A DNA stretch of 52,034 nucleotides from Streptococcus caballi DSM 19004 (lineage in GTDB: Bacteria > Bacillota > Bacilli > Lactobacillales > Streptococcaceae). Where the stretch lies: positions 1 to 52,034 of the forward strand of contig NZ_KB904066.1 of NCBI RefSeq assembly GCF_000379985.1, in the 5' to 3' direction. Position numbers and translations under genes: made by a program. Positions 38,261 through 47,933 of this stretch are shown here, piece after piece. The stretch's first letter is position 1. Each line of letters opens with the position of its first letter. The notes under the pieces were generated by a model, which saw nothing but the letters and a program-made list of their open reading frames with translations, searched no databases and was not told the DNA's origin.

Positions 38261-38292
38261 AAAAAGCTGAGTACGAATGGCATCAGCTTTTT
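38261..38292 (-). terminator. Terminator after sodA
   Basis: AAAAAGCTGA (38261-38270) and TCAGCTTTTT (38283-38292) form a 10-bp stem just downstream of the sodA stop on the minus strand. Confidence 0.88.
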
Positions 38293-38300
38293 GTCTGTTC

Positions 38301-38906
38301 TTATTTAGCTGCAGCGTAGAGTTCAGCAACCTTGTTCCAGTTGATGATTTCAAAGAAGGCTTTGATATAGTTTGGACGAACGTTACGGTAGTTAAGGTAG
38401 TAGGCATGTTCCCAAACATCAAGCGCTAAGATTGGTTGTAATCCTTGTGAGATTGGGGTATCTTGATTGGCTGTTGAGACGACTTCAAGTTTGCCTTCTT
38501 TGTTGACTACAAGCCAAGCCCAACCTGAGCCGAAACGAGTAGTTGCGGCTGCTGTGAAGGCGTCTTTGAACGCATCAAACGAACCGAAAGCTTCATTGAT
38601 AGCTGCTGCGACTTCTTCAGTTACTTGAGTTTTTTCTGGAGATAGCAGTTCCCAGAAAAGCGCGTGGTTAAGGTGTCCACCACCGTTATTGATGAGAGCT
38701 TGGCGGATGTCAGCTGGAATTGATTCCACATCTGACAAGAGAGCTACAAGGTCCTCACCGATTTCAGGGTGTTTTTCAAGTGCAGCGTTAGCATTGGCCA
38801 CGTAAGTAGCGTGGTGCTTGTCATGGTGAAGGGTCATTGTTTCAGCGTCGATATATGGTTCCAAAGCGTCGTAAGCGTAAGGTAGTTCTGGTAGGATAAT
38901 TGCCAT
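38301..38906 (-). CDS. sodA: Superoxide dismutase (Mn/Fe type)
   Basis: The 201-residue enzyme has metal ligands His27 ([10 protein letters not shown]), a His in [12 protein letters not shown], and Asp and His in [11 protein letters not shown]. The streptococcal enzyme is normally Mn-loaded. GAGGA before ATG at 38906 sets the start; the in-frame ATG at 38966 would add 20 unrelated residues. This gene is the usual species-typing marker in streptococci. Confidence 0.97.
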   Translation of the reverse strand: MAIILPELPYAYDALEPYIDAETMTLHHDKHHATYVANANAALEKHPEIGEDLVALLSDVESIPADIRQALINNGGGHLNHALFWELLSPEKTQVTEEVAAAINEAFGSFDAFKDAFTAAATTRFGSGWAWLVVNKEGKLEVVSTANQDTPISQGLQPILALDVWEHAYYLNYRNVRPNYIKAFFEIINWNKVAELYAAAK

Positions 38907-39051
38907 GTCAGTGTCCTCATTTCTTTTTGATAGCTTCATTTTATAGGAAAATAGCAGAGCTTTCAACTAATTTGCTTGGGAATTCTAGATCAGAAAAACT
39001 AACTCCTTGAGGAAGCAGGTTGGCAACTTAGCTTAAGTAAATCTTGCCGAG

Positions 39052-40113
39052 CTAGTTTTGTTGGTCGTTTCTTCTCAGCTGTCTCTCTTTCGCTATCTTC
39101 AGCAGAGCAATGTCAAAGAGATAGTCTTTGTCAAATTTGCCTTGTTTGATAGCATAATCGCAGTCAATGAGGGTCACGATAGCTTTTTTCAAGAAAGGAA
39201 TAGGTAGTGTTCTTGAATCACGTAGGGCAAACTTGACTTGATAGGGATTGACGCGGCGGCCTAGATAGTCTGATAACTCCGCTACAATTTGTTGCTCGGC
39301 TTTGTTTTGGATGGCCAAGATTTTAACTTGTAGGAAGGTGCGAAATTGTCCTAGCATGACAGCGATGAGCTTGATTTCGTCTTCTCCTTGTAGACGCAGG
39401 TCACGAACTAACTCCCGAGCTGCATCAATCTTACCAGTCAGGATGTGTTGGGTCAAGTCAAAGATATTATCCTGCAAGGTTTTAGGGATGGCTTCGTCAA
39501 TATCAGCCTGACTGATTTTGCCAGATTTTTTGTAGGATTTGAGAAAGGCCAGATTTTTCAGAATCTCACTGAAATCGAAATTAGATTTGATGAGCAGGGC
39601 CTCAAAGACGCCCGAGTCGAAAACTAGATTGTCTTTGTGAGCTTGTTTTTGAAAATAGGTGCGCAGCTCAGCTTCCTTCAAAGTAGAAGCCTCAAAAACC
39701 TGAGCGTCGCGTTTGAGCAACTTGACCAAACGACGTTTGCCATCCAATTTTCCAGGGGCACAGATGATGAGCTTGGTTGTCTCCACGGGATTTTCCAGAT
39801 AAGCTTCGAAGCGCTTGAGTTCTGTTTCATCTAGATAAGCCCTTTTATCCGTTGTGATATCTAAAAGGTTGTCAAAGATAACAACCTTGCTGTCTGCGAA
39901 AAAAGGTAGGCTCTCAAGGTCCATCTCTGCATCTTGATAGTTGTTCTCAGCCATATCAAAATAAGAGTAGGTCAAGTCATCCTTGTCAAATCCCACCTTT
40001 TCCAGCAGGTGTTCCTTGAGCTGAATGTATTGCCCTAAATCTTCTCCAGCTAAAAGAGTAAGGGGTGATAGGTTGTCTTTGCTTAAATTATCAATTTGTT
40101 CGATTGTAATCAT
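39052..40113 (-). CDS. holA: DNA polymerase III subunit delta
   Basis: The 353-residue clamp-loader delta subunit has TLLAGEDLGQYIQLKEHLLE at the N-terminus, SLPFFADSKVVIFDN (beta-clamp-opening segment) and a C-terminal collar domain. It opens the sliding clamp during loading. I start it at ATG 40113. An extended -10, TGGTATAAT on the minus strand (40128-40120), lies only 6 nt upstream, with AAGG inside the gap, so the transcript is nearly leaderless. The upstream in-frame ATG at 40185 precedes that promoter and is rejected. Confidence 0.92.
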   Translation of the reverse strand: MITIEQIDNLSKDNLSPLTLLAGEDLGQYIQLKEHLLEKVGFDKDDLTYSYFDMAENNYQDAEMDLESLPFFADSKVVIFDNLLDITTDKRAYLDETELKRFEAYLENPVETTKLIICAPGKLDGKRRLVKLLKRDAQVFEASTLKEAELRTYFQKQAHKDNLVFDSGVFEALLIKSNFDFSEILKNLAFLKSYKKSGKISQADIDEAIPKTLQDNIFDLTQHILTGKIDAARELVRDLRLQGEDEIKLIAVMLGQFRTFLQVKILAIQNKAEQQIVAELSDYLGRRVNPYQVKFALRDSRTLPIPFLKKAIVTLIDCDYAIKQGKFDKDYLFDIALLKIAKERQLRRNDQQN

Positions 40114-40200
40114 AGCCTTATTATACCATGCTTGTAGCATTTCAGCAGGGAAAAGAAAGGCTTGGTGGTTAAGTTCACCAAACACGTAGAAAATAAAAAA

Positions 40201-40470
40201 TTAAAGCAACGGTAGAAAAAACAAGTGGATAGGTGTAGCCAAGCAGACCCAATCCTTATACTTTATGGCAAAAGCAAATGCATAGACCGACATGGTCAGC
40301 CATGCAAAAAGAGAAAAGCTCAAAAATAATGCAATTAGAACAGTTAAAAACATGCAGATATTGCCAGAAACCGTTTTTCTAACCACTGATAAGACGATTA
40401 GCAAGTCTGCCAGAACGACAGCAAAATGGATACCTGCCCAATTCAAATGTCTAATGTTTTTCTGAACCAA
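40201..40470 (-). CDS. Possible small membrane protein or gene remnant
   Basis: An 89-residue frame with three hydrophobic stretches starts only at TTG 40470, with no ribosome site and a stop codon (TAG) a few codons upstream. Composition is like a real membrane protein, but the missing start suggests a truncated gene. No family recognised. Confidence 0.35.
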   Translation of the reverse strand: MVQKNIRHLNWAGIHFAVVLADLLIVLSVVRKTVSGNICMFLTVLIALFLSFSLFAWLTMSVYAFAFAIKYKDWVCLATPIHLFFLPLL

Positions 40471-40801
40471 GTCTTTGTTCAGGATGTCCTACTTTCTATA
40501 GCTTAGCCAAATTAAAAGATACTGTCGTATATGAGAGACTATGAGCTAGCAAGAAGAGAGAAGTTCAACTTAAAGCAGCTAAGGCTGTAAGGGTTATCCT
40601 AGAAGTCTAGAAAACTGTTTAACAAGGAAGCCTGAGGGTATCCCAGTGCTATGAATGAAATATTTTTTCTAACTTTTTATCAATATTATCTCTATTTTTT
40701 ATCAAAAGTTAATATTTTTAATTTCTCAGCCGTACTGTAGCACTAAACGAAGGAAATAGTCGAATATTGTCGAAAATGCACTTTTTACTAAAAAGTTTCT
40801 T
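40471..40801. other. AT-rich intergenic stretch, no gene seen
   Basis: No ORF with a ribosome site, no clear terminator for comEC and no recognisable repeat. Confidence 0.5.
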
Positions 40802-43033
40802 TCACCTTACAGTCTCAGTCATCCATTTTTTCAGGCCGATAAAACGGATGGCTCCCTGCTGGTCGGTGCGGTAAACCTGACTGTTAATCTTTTTCAGTCT
40901 GTCCAGCGTTTCTTGATGGGGATGTTTATAACGATTGTTTTGTCCTGCTGAGATGAGGGCAATCTTGGGTTGGAGTTGGGCTAGAAATTCTGGACTAGAA
41001 CTGCCCTTAGAACCGTGGTGGCCTGCCTTTAGCACATCAATTGAAAACGGCGGATAGCTAGCCAACAATTCAGCCTCACCAGCTTCTTCCAGGTCACCAG
41101 TGAAGAGAAAGGTCTTGTCCAGCAGCTTGCCATAGAGCACCAGAGAATCATTGTTGCCTCCATCGCCAGTCTGATTGGGATAAAGTACCTGCAAGTGACT
41201 ACCCATAATGGGCAAACTATCCCCTGCTTTGACCACGCGCACCTTGGTCCTCATCACCTTGAGTCGCTCTACAAAATTTGGCACTGTAAGACTTCCAGGA
41301 CTAACTAAGACCTCACCTATATCAAAATGTTTAGCGACTTCCTCCATATCGCCAATGTGGTCGGTATCGGTATGGGTCAGCACCAGCTGGTCAATGCGGC
41401 TGACTCCGCGACTGTTCAGATAAGGAATCAGCGTACGTTCGGCATTACTATCCATGTCCCGTTTTTGCCATTCTTGCTTGTTTTCAAAAGCCACCTTCCC
41501 TCCGACATCAATCAGCACCGTCTTCCCTCTGACATCACGCAAAAAAATACTATCACCCTGTCCGACATCCACCACCGTCACCTCGTTTTGCAGCGGGTGT
41601 TTACTGAGAAAAAATAGCAGAGCAATGACTAAGCTCAATAGTAGCGCCAACCTTTTTCTCCTGTAAAAGTCATAAAGGCAGCCCAACAAAATTAGTGAAG
41701 CTAATAAGAGTAAAATGTCAGGCTTTCCGAAAACTAAAGGACGGGAGAAAATTTTTCCAGCCCAGCTCACTAGCGATTCTAAGAGGCTAAAGAAGCTGTT
41801 GGCAAAAGTGATTTTAACCAGGGGTGACAAGAGAAAAATGATGCTTAGCATAGGCAGCATGATCAAGTCAAAGGCCAGGGAGAAGACGGCTGTCAGTACG
41901 ATGGACATTGGTTGAAAGGTTGAAAAATAATAGATCAAAATTGGTAAAATTCCTAGCGAGATGGTCAAGGTTTCTGCTATGATTTTGCGATACTTACTGA
42001 GATCGTCAAAATCTGTCAAGGACAGGATGAATGCATAGGCAAAACTTAATATGCCACCTGTTGTGAGCAAAAAATTGGGCATGATAAAGAAGCTAAATAT
42101 GATGGTCAAGGCTAGATTGTCCAATTGCTTGAATCCTAGATTGGCTAGACTGGATTGCAGAAGACTTCTGATAACTGAAATTGAAAAACCTGTCAATCCT
42201 GCATAGCAGATTGAAAAAGGAATTTGCAAGAAGTCCACGTAGCCCCTGCACCAGCCCATTCTTAGAAAAAGATAGCGAAAAATACCCAGAAAAAAGCCAA
42301 CCTGCATGCCAGACAAGGCAAAAAGATGGATAATCCCTAAGCTGCTGTAAAGGTCGCTCATCTCGCCAAAGGACTTGTCCAAGTGTCCAAAGAGCAGCCC
42401 TGTCATGTAATGGCGCATGGGCGTTGGAAAGTTAGTCTGGATTGATACAATAGCCTTCCTACGCCACTCCTGTAAATATCCTGTAATACCGGCTGGCTTG
42501 GCTAAATGAACAGACTTAATTTTTTCAATCTTCGCCAAGCGATAAATTCCTTGTGTTTTCAAATAGGCTTGGTAGTTAAAACCAGAGAAATTACGTTGGG
42601 GAGTAGGGACCTCAGTTTTGGCGACCAAATCCAGCTGGATGGTCTTGTCTAAGTCTCGAAAAAAGCGCTGCTCTGCTTGTGACTGTAGTCTATAGAATGC
42701 CTGATAGGTCTGCCCATTTGATTGGCCTCGAAAAGATAAGAGATCTCCGTTGATTGCGATGCTATCAGGAATGACTTTTAGCTGCTGCAGGCTAGCTGGC
42801 TGATTTTGCTGATGCTGTTGATGCTGGTAATTAAGCACGGCAAAATACAGACCGAATCCCGCTAAGAAGCAAAGTGTCTTGGTAACCTGAGTTCTGCCGT
42901 AATGCCGACACAGGAATAAAAAGGCAAGAATCATCAAGACCAGCCCTGCTATTGTCCAAGAAAAGACCAGAAAATAAAGCAAGACTAGCAAAAAAGCCAA
43001 ATGAATTGGCTTGATGGGAAGATATCTAATCAA
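40802..43033 (-). CDS. comEC: DNA uptake channel ComEC/Rec2
   Basis: The 743-residue membrane protein has an N-terminal DUF4131 part, the competence transmembrane domain (YSSLGIIHLFALSGMQVGFF) and a C-terminal metallo-beta-lactamase domain (VVDVGQGDSIFL, LTHTDTDHIGDME, LKAGHHGSKGSS). It carries transforming single-stranded DNA across the membrane. The metal-binding HxDxDH motif is intact. It overlaps comEA by 8 bp. A com-box in front of comEA was not identified. Confidence 0.95.
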   Translation of the reverse strand: MIRYLPIKPIHLAFLLVLLYFLVFSWTIAGLVLMILAFLFLCRHYGRTQVTKTLCFLAGFGLYFAVLNYQHQQHQQNQPASLQQLKVIPDSIAINGDLLSFRGQSNGQTYQAFYRLQSQAEQRFFRDLDKTIQLDLVAKTEVPTPQRNFSGFNYQAYLKTQGIYRLAKIEKIKSVHLAKPAGITGYLQEWRRKAIVSIQTNFPTPMRHYMTGLLFGHLDKSFGEMSDLYSSLGIIHLFALSGMQVGFFLGIFRYLFLRMGWCRGYVDFLQIPFSICYAGLTGFSISVIRSLLQSSLANLGFKQLDNLALTIIFSFFIMPNFLLTTGGILSFAYAFILSLTDFDDLSKYRKIIAETLTISLGILPILIYYFSTFQPMSIVLTAVFSLAFDLIMLPMLSIIFLLSPLVKITFANSFFSLLESLVSWAGKIFSRPLVFGKPDILLLLASLILLGCLYDFYRRKRLALLLSLVIALLFFLSKHPLQNEVTVVDVGQGDSIFLRDVRGKTVLIDVGGKVAFENKQEWQKRDMDSNAERTLIPYLNSRGVSRIDQLVLTHTDTDHIGDMEEVAKHFDIGEVLVSPGSLTVPNFVERLKVMRTKVRVVKAGDSLPIMGSHLQVLYPNQTGDGGNNDSLVLYGKLLDKTFLFTGDLEEAGEAELLASYPPFSIDVLKAGHHGSKGSSSPEFLAQLQPKIALISAGQNNRYKHPHQETLDRLKKINSQVYRTDQQGAIRFIGLKKWMTETVR

Positions 43034-43709
43034 TAGTCACCTCCACTTTGAGCTTTTCGAGGGTCTTGTCGCCGATACCTGAAACATTTTTTAGGTCGTC
43101 CACAGACTTGAAACCACCATTGCTATCGCGGTAGTCCAAGATGTCCTGAGCCCGCTTCGCCCCGATACCAGAGATGGTCTGTAGGTCAGCCAAGGTGGCA
43201 GTGTTTAGGTTGATTTTATCTGCGCTGCTGCCTGTTAAAGTTGATTCGGAACTAGCAGATGGGCTGCTGATCACACTGACAGCTTCACCCTGGCTGGCAA
43301 CGTAAATGACCTGCTCATCACTGATTTTCTGGGCGAGATTGACAGATTTCTTGTCAGCTTGACCGTTAAAACCGCCAGCGGCCTTGATGGCATCCGTCAC
43401 ACGACTATCAGCTGGCAGGCTATAGACGCCCTCTTTGTTAACAGCGCCCTTGACATCAACCATGTAATGGGCATTGGCAGATGAAGCTGACGCTGCTGAT
43501 TGTTCTGGATGGATTGCTGTCTGACTGCTGTCTGTAGACTGCGAAGTGCTTAGCAGAGTTATGTTTGCAGAGACAGGTTGGGATGGATTGAGAAAATGTG
43601 TCCAAATCACAAAGCCCAAAACCAATACCAGCAAACTCCCCAACAATCCTGCTACCAGCTTGTTTTTAGCAATAAGGTCACGACATTTTTCCATGTAAAC
43701 TTCTAACAT
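43026..43709 (-). CDS. comEA: Competence DNA receptor ComEA
   Basis: The 227-residue protein has an N-terminal membrane anchor (about residues 18-38), a Ser/Ala/Gln-rich linker, a SLBB domain (MVDVKGAVNKEGVYSLPAD) and two helix-hairpin-helix motifs at the C-terminus (LQTISGIGAKRAQDILDYR, VSGIGDKTLEKLK). It binds incoming double-stranded DNA at the cell surface. GAGGTG lies 8 nt before ATG. Confidence 0.95.
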   Translation of the reverse strand: MLEVYMEKCRDLIAKNKLVAGLLGSLLVLVLGFVIWTHFLNPSQPVSANITLLSTSQSTDSSQTAIHPEQSAASASSANAHYMVDVKGAVNKEGVYSLPADSRVTDAIKAAGGFNGQADKKSVNLAQKISDEQVIYVASQGEAVSVISSPSASSESTLTGSSADKINLNTATLADLQTISGIGAKRAQDILDYRDSNGGFKSVDDLKNVSGIGDKTLEKLKVEVTID

Positions 43710-43734
43710 TTTATCACCTCACCTTAACTATACG

Positions 43735-43763
43735 AAAAAACTCGCCAAAATGACGAGTTTTTT
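43735..43763 (-). terminator. Terminator after plsC
   Basis: AAAAAACTCG (43735-43744) and CGAGTTTTTT (43754-43763) form a 10-bp stem following the plsC stop on the minus strand and preceding comEA. Confidence 0.88.
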
Positions 43764-43766
43764 GTC

Positions 43767-44585
43767 TTAGTTTAGTTTACGGTGCTTATCAGGATCCCAG
43801 ACAAAGCTAGCAATGTAACTAAAAATCAGAGTCAAGATAACCACAATGATGGCAATCAAGCCGAGCGGCACACGGTAAATATAAGTCAGCGGATTTGGTT
43901 TTTTAAGCGTGTGGTAGGTCGCATTTTCAGCATCCAGACGGTCAAATTCTGTCTGAATGCGGTTTGCCACTTCTTCAATACCTTCGTCATTCATGCGACG
44001 AATATCAGACACATCAATCGGATCTCCAAAGTTCATATCCACGCGCTCACCTGTCAGAAGCCCCTTAATTTCCATTGGCCCTGCATAGACAACTGGCATG
44101 ATTTTGACCTTGGCCATCTTGGCAATGACAGCAACACCGCCCTTAACATCACTTGAATGACGGCTACCACTTGGGAACATGACTAAGGAACGATTACTCT
44201 TCTTGAGCATACTGACAGGGTATTTAATGGCTTGTTGACCAGGATTGTCACGGTCAATAGGAAAGGCACCGCACATGCGAATCCACCAACCAAAGATGCG
44301 ATTATTGAAGAGTTCTTTCTTAGCCATGAAGATGAACTGCTTAGGTCGCGCTGCAAAGGCCATGTAAATGGGATCCCACCAGGTACGGTGAGGGGCTACC
44401 AAAATGTAATTTTCGTTCTTGTCTAAAATTTTATTTTCATTGTGATAGTGGGCATTGCCGTTGATGATCCAAAGTAGGAAAACAACCAAGCCTCTTAGGT
44501 AAGTATAAAACACAAGTTTACTCCTTTTTAAAATCTTCTTTCCCATTGTATCACGATTGGGGTATTTACGAAAGAAGAAACTCAT
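43767..44585 (-). CDS. plsC: 1-acyl-sn-glycerol-3-phosphate acyltransferase
   Basis: The 272-residue membrane-bound acyltransferase has the catalytic HX4D box in APHRTWWDPIY, the substrate box MFPSGSRHSS (usually FPEGTR; here Ser-Gly-Ser) and PVVYAGP. Hydrophobic segments lie near residues 28-40 and 240-262. It makes phosphatidic acid for membrane lipids. The start is uncertain: 44585 and an internal ATG at 44546 both lack a ribosome site. Upstream of comEA-comEC, as is common in streptococci. Confidence 0.88.
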   Translation of the reverse strand: MSFFFRKYPNRDTMGKKILKRSKLVFYTYLRGLVVFLLWIINGNAHYHNENKILDKNENYILVAPHRTWWDPIYMAFAARPKQFIFMAKKELFNNRIFGWWIRMCGAFPIDRDNPGQQAIKYPVSMLKKSNRSLVMFPSGSRHSSDVKGGVAVIAKMAKVKIMPVVYAGPMEIKGLLTGERVDMNFGDPIDVSDIRRMNDEGIEEVANRIQTEFDRLDAENATYHTLKKPNPLTYIYRVPLGLIAIIVVILTLIFSYIASFVWDPDKHRKLN

Positions 44586-44623
44586 TTTTAAACATGCTAT
44601 AATGAACAGAGGAGGTACGGTAT

Positions 44624-45148
44624 ATGGTAACTTACATCTGGCTTTTTCCCCTACTTTTTATCTGTCATGATATGGAAGAAATTATTGGCTTCATGCCTTG
44701 GATAAGCAAGTACAAACAGCTGCTCCAAGAGAAGGCTCCGATTTTTCTGAGACTTCATGACGGCCTTTCAACAGAAGGTTTTGCACTAGCTGTTTTTGAG
44801 GAACTGATAATCGTCTTAATATTTTCACTGGTCGCTCTTATCGGCCATCATAGAATCCTCTACCTCATCTGGTTAGGTGGCTTCATCGCCTATGCCCTCC
44901 ACCTACTGGTTCACATCTTTCAGGCACTCTTTCTCAGACAGTACATTCCCTCGCTAGCGACGTCTCTTATCTGCCTTCCTATCAGTTGCTGGATTATTGG
45001 AAAAGTTAGTCTGCTGTTGCAGGTTCGTTGGGCGGAGCTGCTTGTTTTTTCTATCATTGGCTGTCTCATTGTCGGTGTTAATCTAATTTTAGCACTCACG
45101 TTTGGCAAGCAATTCTCAAAATGGCTGGCAAAAAAGTCATTCCTCTAA
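44624..45148 (+). CDS. HXXEE-domain membrane protein
   Basis: The 174-residue protein has five predicted spans and the family signature HDMEE in LLFICHDMEEIIGF, with a second Glu pair in VFEELIIVL and a His in LHLLVHIFQ. The family is uncharacterised; the conserved His/Glu residues in membrane segments suggest metal binding. GAGGAGG precedes ATG, and TGCTATAAT upstream is an extended -10. Divergent from plsC. Confidence 0.78.
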   Translation: MVTYIWLFPLLFICHDMEEIIGFMPWISKYKQLLQEKAPIFLRLHDGLSTEGFALAVFEELIIVLIFSLVALIGHHRILYLIWLGGFIAYALHLLVHIFQALFLRQYIPSLATSLICLPISCWIIGKVSLLLQVRWAELLVFSIIGCLIVGVNLILALTFGKQFSKWLAKKSFL

Positions 45149-45182
45149 CTCAATTGTCACTTTTTCTGCTATAATGAAGACT

Positions 45183-45950
45183 ATGACAAATCCGATTTTA
45201 AAAGAGGGAGAGCGTATTGACCAACTCTTCTCTACTGACGTCAAAATTATCCAAAACAAGGACGTCTTTAGCTACTCTATTGACAGTGTTCTGTTGTCAC
45301 GCTTTCCAAAAATCCCTAAAAAAGGCTTGATCGTTGACCTCTGCTCGGGCAATGGTGCTGTTGGCCTCTTTGCTAGCACTACGACTTCAGCTCCCATCAC
45401 CCTAGTTGAATTGCAAGAGCGTTTGGCGGACATGGCAGAGCGGTCTATCCGACTCAACGACCTACAAGACCAAGTGCGGATGGTCAATGATGATTTGAAA
45501 AATCTACTGGACTACGTCCCCCGCTCGCAAGTTGACCTCATGCTATGCAATCCGCCCTATTTCAAGGCTACAGAGACTTCCAAGAAAAATCTGTCCGAGC
45601 ATTATTTACTAGCGCGGCATGAAATCACAACCAATTTGGAAGAAATCTGTCAAGTCGCCCGCCATGCCCTCAAATCCAATGGCCGCTTAGCCATGGTTCA
45701 CCGTCCTGACCGCTTCCTTGACATTATCGACACCATGCGCAGTTACAACCTCGCGCCTAAGCGTATCCAGTTCGTCTATCCTAAGGCAGGCCGCGAAGCC
45801 AACATGCTCCTTATCGAAGCCATCAAGGATGGCTCAACGGATGGCATGAAGATTCTACCGCCACTTTTTGTCCACAAGGTTAATGGCGATTACACTGACG
45901 AGATTTTTGAGATTTATTTCGGGAAAAATGGCAGAGCAGATGAAAGATAA
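45183..45950 (+). CDS. trmN6: tRNA1(Val) (adenine37-N6)-methyltransferase, TrmN6/YabB-like
   Basis: The 255-residue SAM-dependent methyltransferase has motif [14 protein letters not shown] and the N6-adenine motif CNPPYF. Family members methylate A37 of tRNA1(Val). I start it at ATG 45183; the long in-frame upstream extension overlaps the preceding gene. An extended -10 (TGCTATAAT, 45167-45175) lies 7 nt before this ATG and no Shine-Dalgarno is seen, so a leaderless transcript is predicted. Confidence 0.88.
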   Translation: MTNPILKEGERIDQLFSTDVKIIQNKDVFSYSIDSVLLSRFPKIPKKGLIVDLCSGNGAVGLFASTTTSAPITLVELQERLADMAERSIRLNDLQDQVRMVNDDLKNLLDYVPRSQVDLMLCNPPYFKATETSKKNLSEHYLLARHEITTNLEEICQVARHALKSNGRLAMVHRPDRFLDIIDTMRSYNLAPKRIQFVYPKAGREANMLLIEAIKDGSTDGMKILPPLFVHKVNGDYTDEIFEIYFGKNGRADER

Positions 45951-46209
45951 AAAGGCCTATATGTATGTCTTGGAATGTTCAGATGGGACGCTCTACACAG
46001 GCTACACAACAAATCTTGAGCACCGCCTTAAAACCCACAACGCTGGTAAGGGAGCCAAGTACACCCGTGCTCGCCTGCCAGTCGAGCTCCTCTATTTTGA
46101 GACTTTCGATAGCAAGCAAGCTGCCATGAGTGCCGAAAGCTACTTCAAACAAAAAACTAGACAACAAAAGCTGGCCTATATCAAGCAGATGAACAGTAAG
46201 GGAAACTAG
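45940..46209 (+). CDS. GIY-YIG nuclease-domain protein (UPF0213/YazA)
   Basis: The 89-residue single-domain protein carries the UvrC-type fold: [17 protein letters not shown] (GIY-YIG positions), Arg in [21 protein letters not shown] (in part) and Glu in AMSAESYFK. Function unknown in vivo. It overlaps the methyltransferase gene by 11 bp, the same pairing as yabB-yazA in Bacillus. An alternative ATG at 45928 is possible. Confidence 0.88.
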   Translation: MKDKKAYMYVLECSDGTLYTGYTTNLEHRLKTHNAGKGAKYTRARLPVELLYFETFDSKQAAMSAESYFKQKTRQQKLAYIKQMNSKGN

Positions 46210-46247
46210 ATTTGCTAGCTCTATTTCATTTTTCTAGAATTACGCAC

Positions 46248-46277
46248 AAGAGCTAGGGTAGAAGTCCGGCTCTTTTT
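46248..46277 (+). terminator. Probable terminator after the GIY-YIG gene
   Basis: AAGAGC (46248-46253) and GCTCTT (46269-46274) with a T-rich tail. The following 270 bp hold no gene I recognise. Confidence 0.55.
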
Positions 46278-46548
46278 CTCTTATCTAGCGATGCTGTGCT
46301 GGAGTTGGAGACAGGTAAGGCTGAAGCCACTCAATTTAGAGAAAAATGAAACAATGACTCAAAAAGTATCTGGCCGCGACATTGTTTTTCAAATAACTCC
46401 CTAATAGTTTCTGGTCAGCTTGCCTAATCATTAGTCAGATTTTTGGATTGTGTGAATGAAAGTTATCCCTTTTTAAGTCTTCTAGTTCTATTAGCTGGCC
46501 ACCGTGTTTATCCTGATTTTCTCCATCCTATTTTACTAAGAAAAATCC

Positions 46549-46579
46549 TTGACTTGGAGTTCAGTCTAAGTGTTATAAT
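46549..46579 (+). promoter_or_regulatory. MerR-type (NmlR/AdhR-like) promoter with 19-bp spacer
   Basis: TTGACT at 46549-46554 and TATAAT at 46574-46579 are separated by 19 bp, the over-long spacing that MerR activators correct by twisting DNA. The spacer holds CTTGGAGTTCAGTCTAAG-type dyad sequence resembling the NmlR/AdhR operator. This predicts induction by aldehydes, quinones or nitrosative stress through a trans-encoded regulator. Confidence 0.72.
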
Positions 46580-46652
46580 TGATTTAATTATTTAATTAAA
46601 GAAAGGATAGAGCGTTCTTAATCTAACGGTGGAGGGCTCTAGGTATTTTACA

Positions 46653-47693
46653 ATGAAAACAGCTATTTTTGAAAAAGCCGGTCTTATGACAGTTGAAGAA
46701 GTTGAAAAACCTTGTTTGCAAGCTGATGATGATGCTATCATCAAGATTGTGCGTGCCTGTGTCTGTGGTTCTGATCTCTGGTCTTATTCGAACGGGGATG
46801 AAAAAGCAGCTCATTCAGCAAATAGTGGACATGAAGCGCTGGGGATAGTTGAAGAAGTGGGCTCTGCTATTACCACTGTTAAACCAGGTGATTTTGTTAT
46901 TGTGCCATTTACGCATGGGTGTGGCGAGTGTGATGCCTGCCGCGCTGGTTTTGATGGGACTTGTGACAATCATGTTATTCCAACTAATTGGGGTAATGGC
47001 TACCAAGCAGAATACTTGCGTTTCCACTATGCCAACTGGGCTTTGGTCAAAGTTCCTGGACAGCCGTCTGATTATACAGAAGGCATGTTGAAATCATTGC
47101 TGAGCCTAGCAGATGTTATGCCAACTGGCTATCATGCTGCACGTGTGGCTAATGTTGAACGTGGTGACAAGGTCGTTGTCATCGGTGATGGCGCTGTTGG
47201 TCAATGTGCTGTCATTGCAGCTAAAATGCGTGGTGCGTCACAAATTATCATGATGAGCCGTCATGAAGACCGTCAACAAATGGCCTTGTCTTCTGGTGCT
47301 ACGGCAGTTGTTGCCGAACGCGGTGAAGAAGGTATTGCTAAAGTGCGTGACATCTTAGGTGGTGGTGCTGATGTGGCCCTTGAATGTGTTGGGACAGAAG
47401 CTGCACTTGAGCAAGCCCTAGGTGTTCTTCATAATGGCGGTCGTATCGGTGCTGTTGGTGTCCCTCACTACGGGGACCATCGTATTGGCTCTACTTTTGC
47501 ACAAAATATTGCCATCGCAGGTGGTTCAGCTTCTGTCACAACCTATGACAAGCAAGTGCTCCTCAAGGCAGTCCTTGATGGCGACATTAACCCAGGTAAG
47601 GTCTTTACTAGATCTTACAAACTGGATGACATTGACCAAGCCTATAAGGACATGGAAACCCGCAAGACTATCAAGTCCATGATTATCATTTAA
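46653..47693 (+). CDS. Zinc-dependent alcohol dehydrogenase
   Basis: The 346-residue medium-chain dehydrogenase has catalytic zinc ligands Cys38 (CVCGSD) and His60-Glu61 (GHEALG), structural zinc cysteines 90, 93, 96 and 104 (CGECDACRAGFDGTC) and a Rossmann motif VVIGDGAVGQCAV. Alcohol dehydrogenases under NmlR control act in aldehyde or S-nitrosoglutathione detoxification in related bacteria. The ribosome site is weak (AGGTA about 10 nt upstream); a GTG at 46629 is an alternative start. Confidence 0.9.
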   Translation: MKTAIFEKAGLMTVEEVEKPCLQADDDAIIKIVRACVCGSDLWSYSNGDEKAAHSANSGHEALGIVEEVGSAITTVKPGDFVIVPFTHGCGECDACRAGFDGTCDNHVIPTNWGNGYQAEYLRFHYANWALVKVPGQPSDYTEGMLKSLLSLADVMPTGYHAARVANVERGDKVVVIGDGAVGQCAVIAAKMRGASQIIMMSRHEDRQQMALSSGATAVVAERGEEGIAKVRDILGGGADVALECVGTEAALEQALGVLHNGGRIGAVGVPHYGDHRIGSTFAQNIAIAGGSASVTTYDKQVLLKAVLDGDINPGKVFTRSYKLDDIDQAYKDMETRKTIKSMIII

Positions 47694-47870
47694 CATAGCC
47701 ATTCGGTTTATCATCGATTACCTTACTAACATGGAAATGTTTGCTGCAGTAAGCATGATGAAGTGAGCCAAAGAAGCTATCTTTGCCCTAGTATGGTTGG
47801 TAACGACTGGGAAGGGGACTTTTGGAGCTTAGGCCCAAAATAAGTCATGAAACGAGGAGGTCGGTTGCTA

Positions 47871-47921
47871 ATGTCTGCACTACCTAGCATAAGAAAACAT
47901 CGAAAATTAGTTTTGCGATAG
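47871..47921 (+). CDS. Possible 16-aa basic peptide
   Basis: ATG at 47871 follows AGGAGG at 47855-47860 with a 10-nt gap. It encodes MSALPSIRKHRKLVLR and is followed 12 bp later by a strong terminator. Promoter not identified. The ribosome site and the terminator are the only support. Confidence 0.25.
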   Translation: MSALPSIRKHRKLVLR

Positions 47922-47933
47922 GCTTTTAACGTT

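Noticed and set aside
40114..40185. Longer N-terminus of HolA from ATG 40185
   Set aside because: It precedes the extended -10 and adds residues not expected in the family.
45102..45182. Longer N-terminus of the tRNA methyltransferase
   Set aside because: It overlaps the upstream gene's coding end and lies upstream of the likely promoter.
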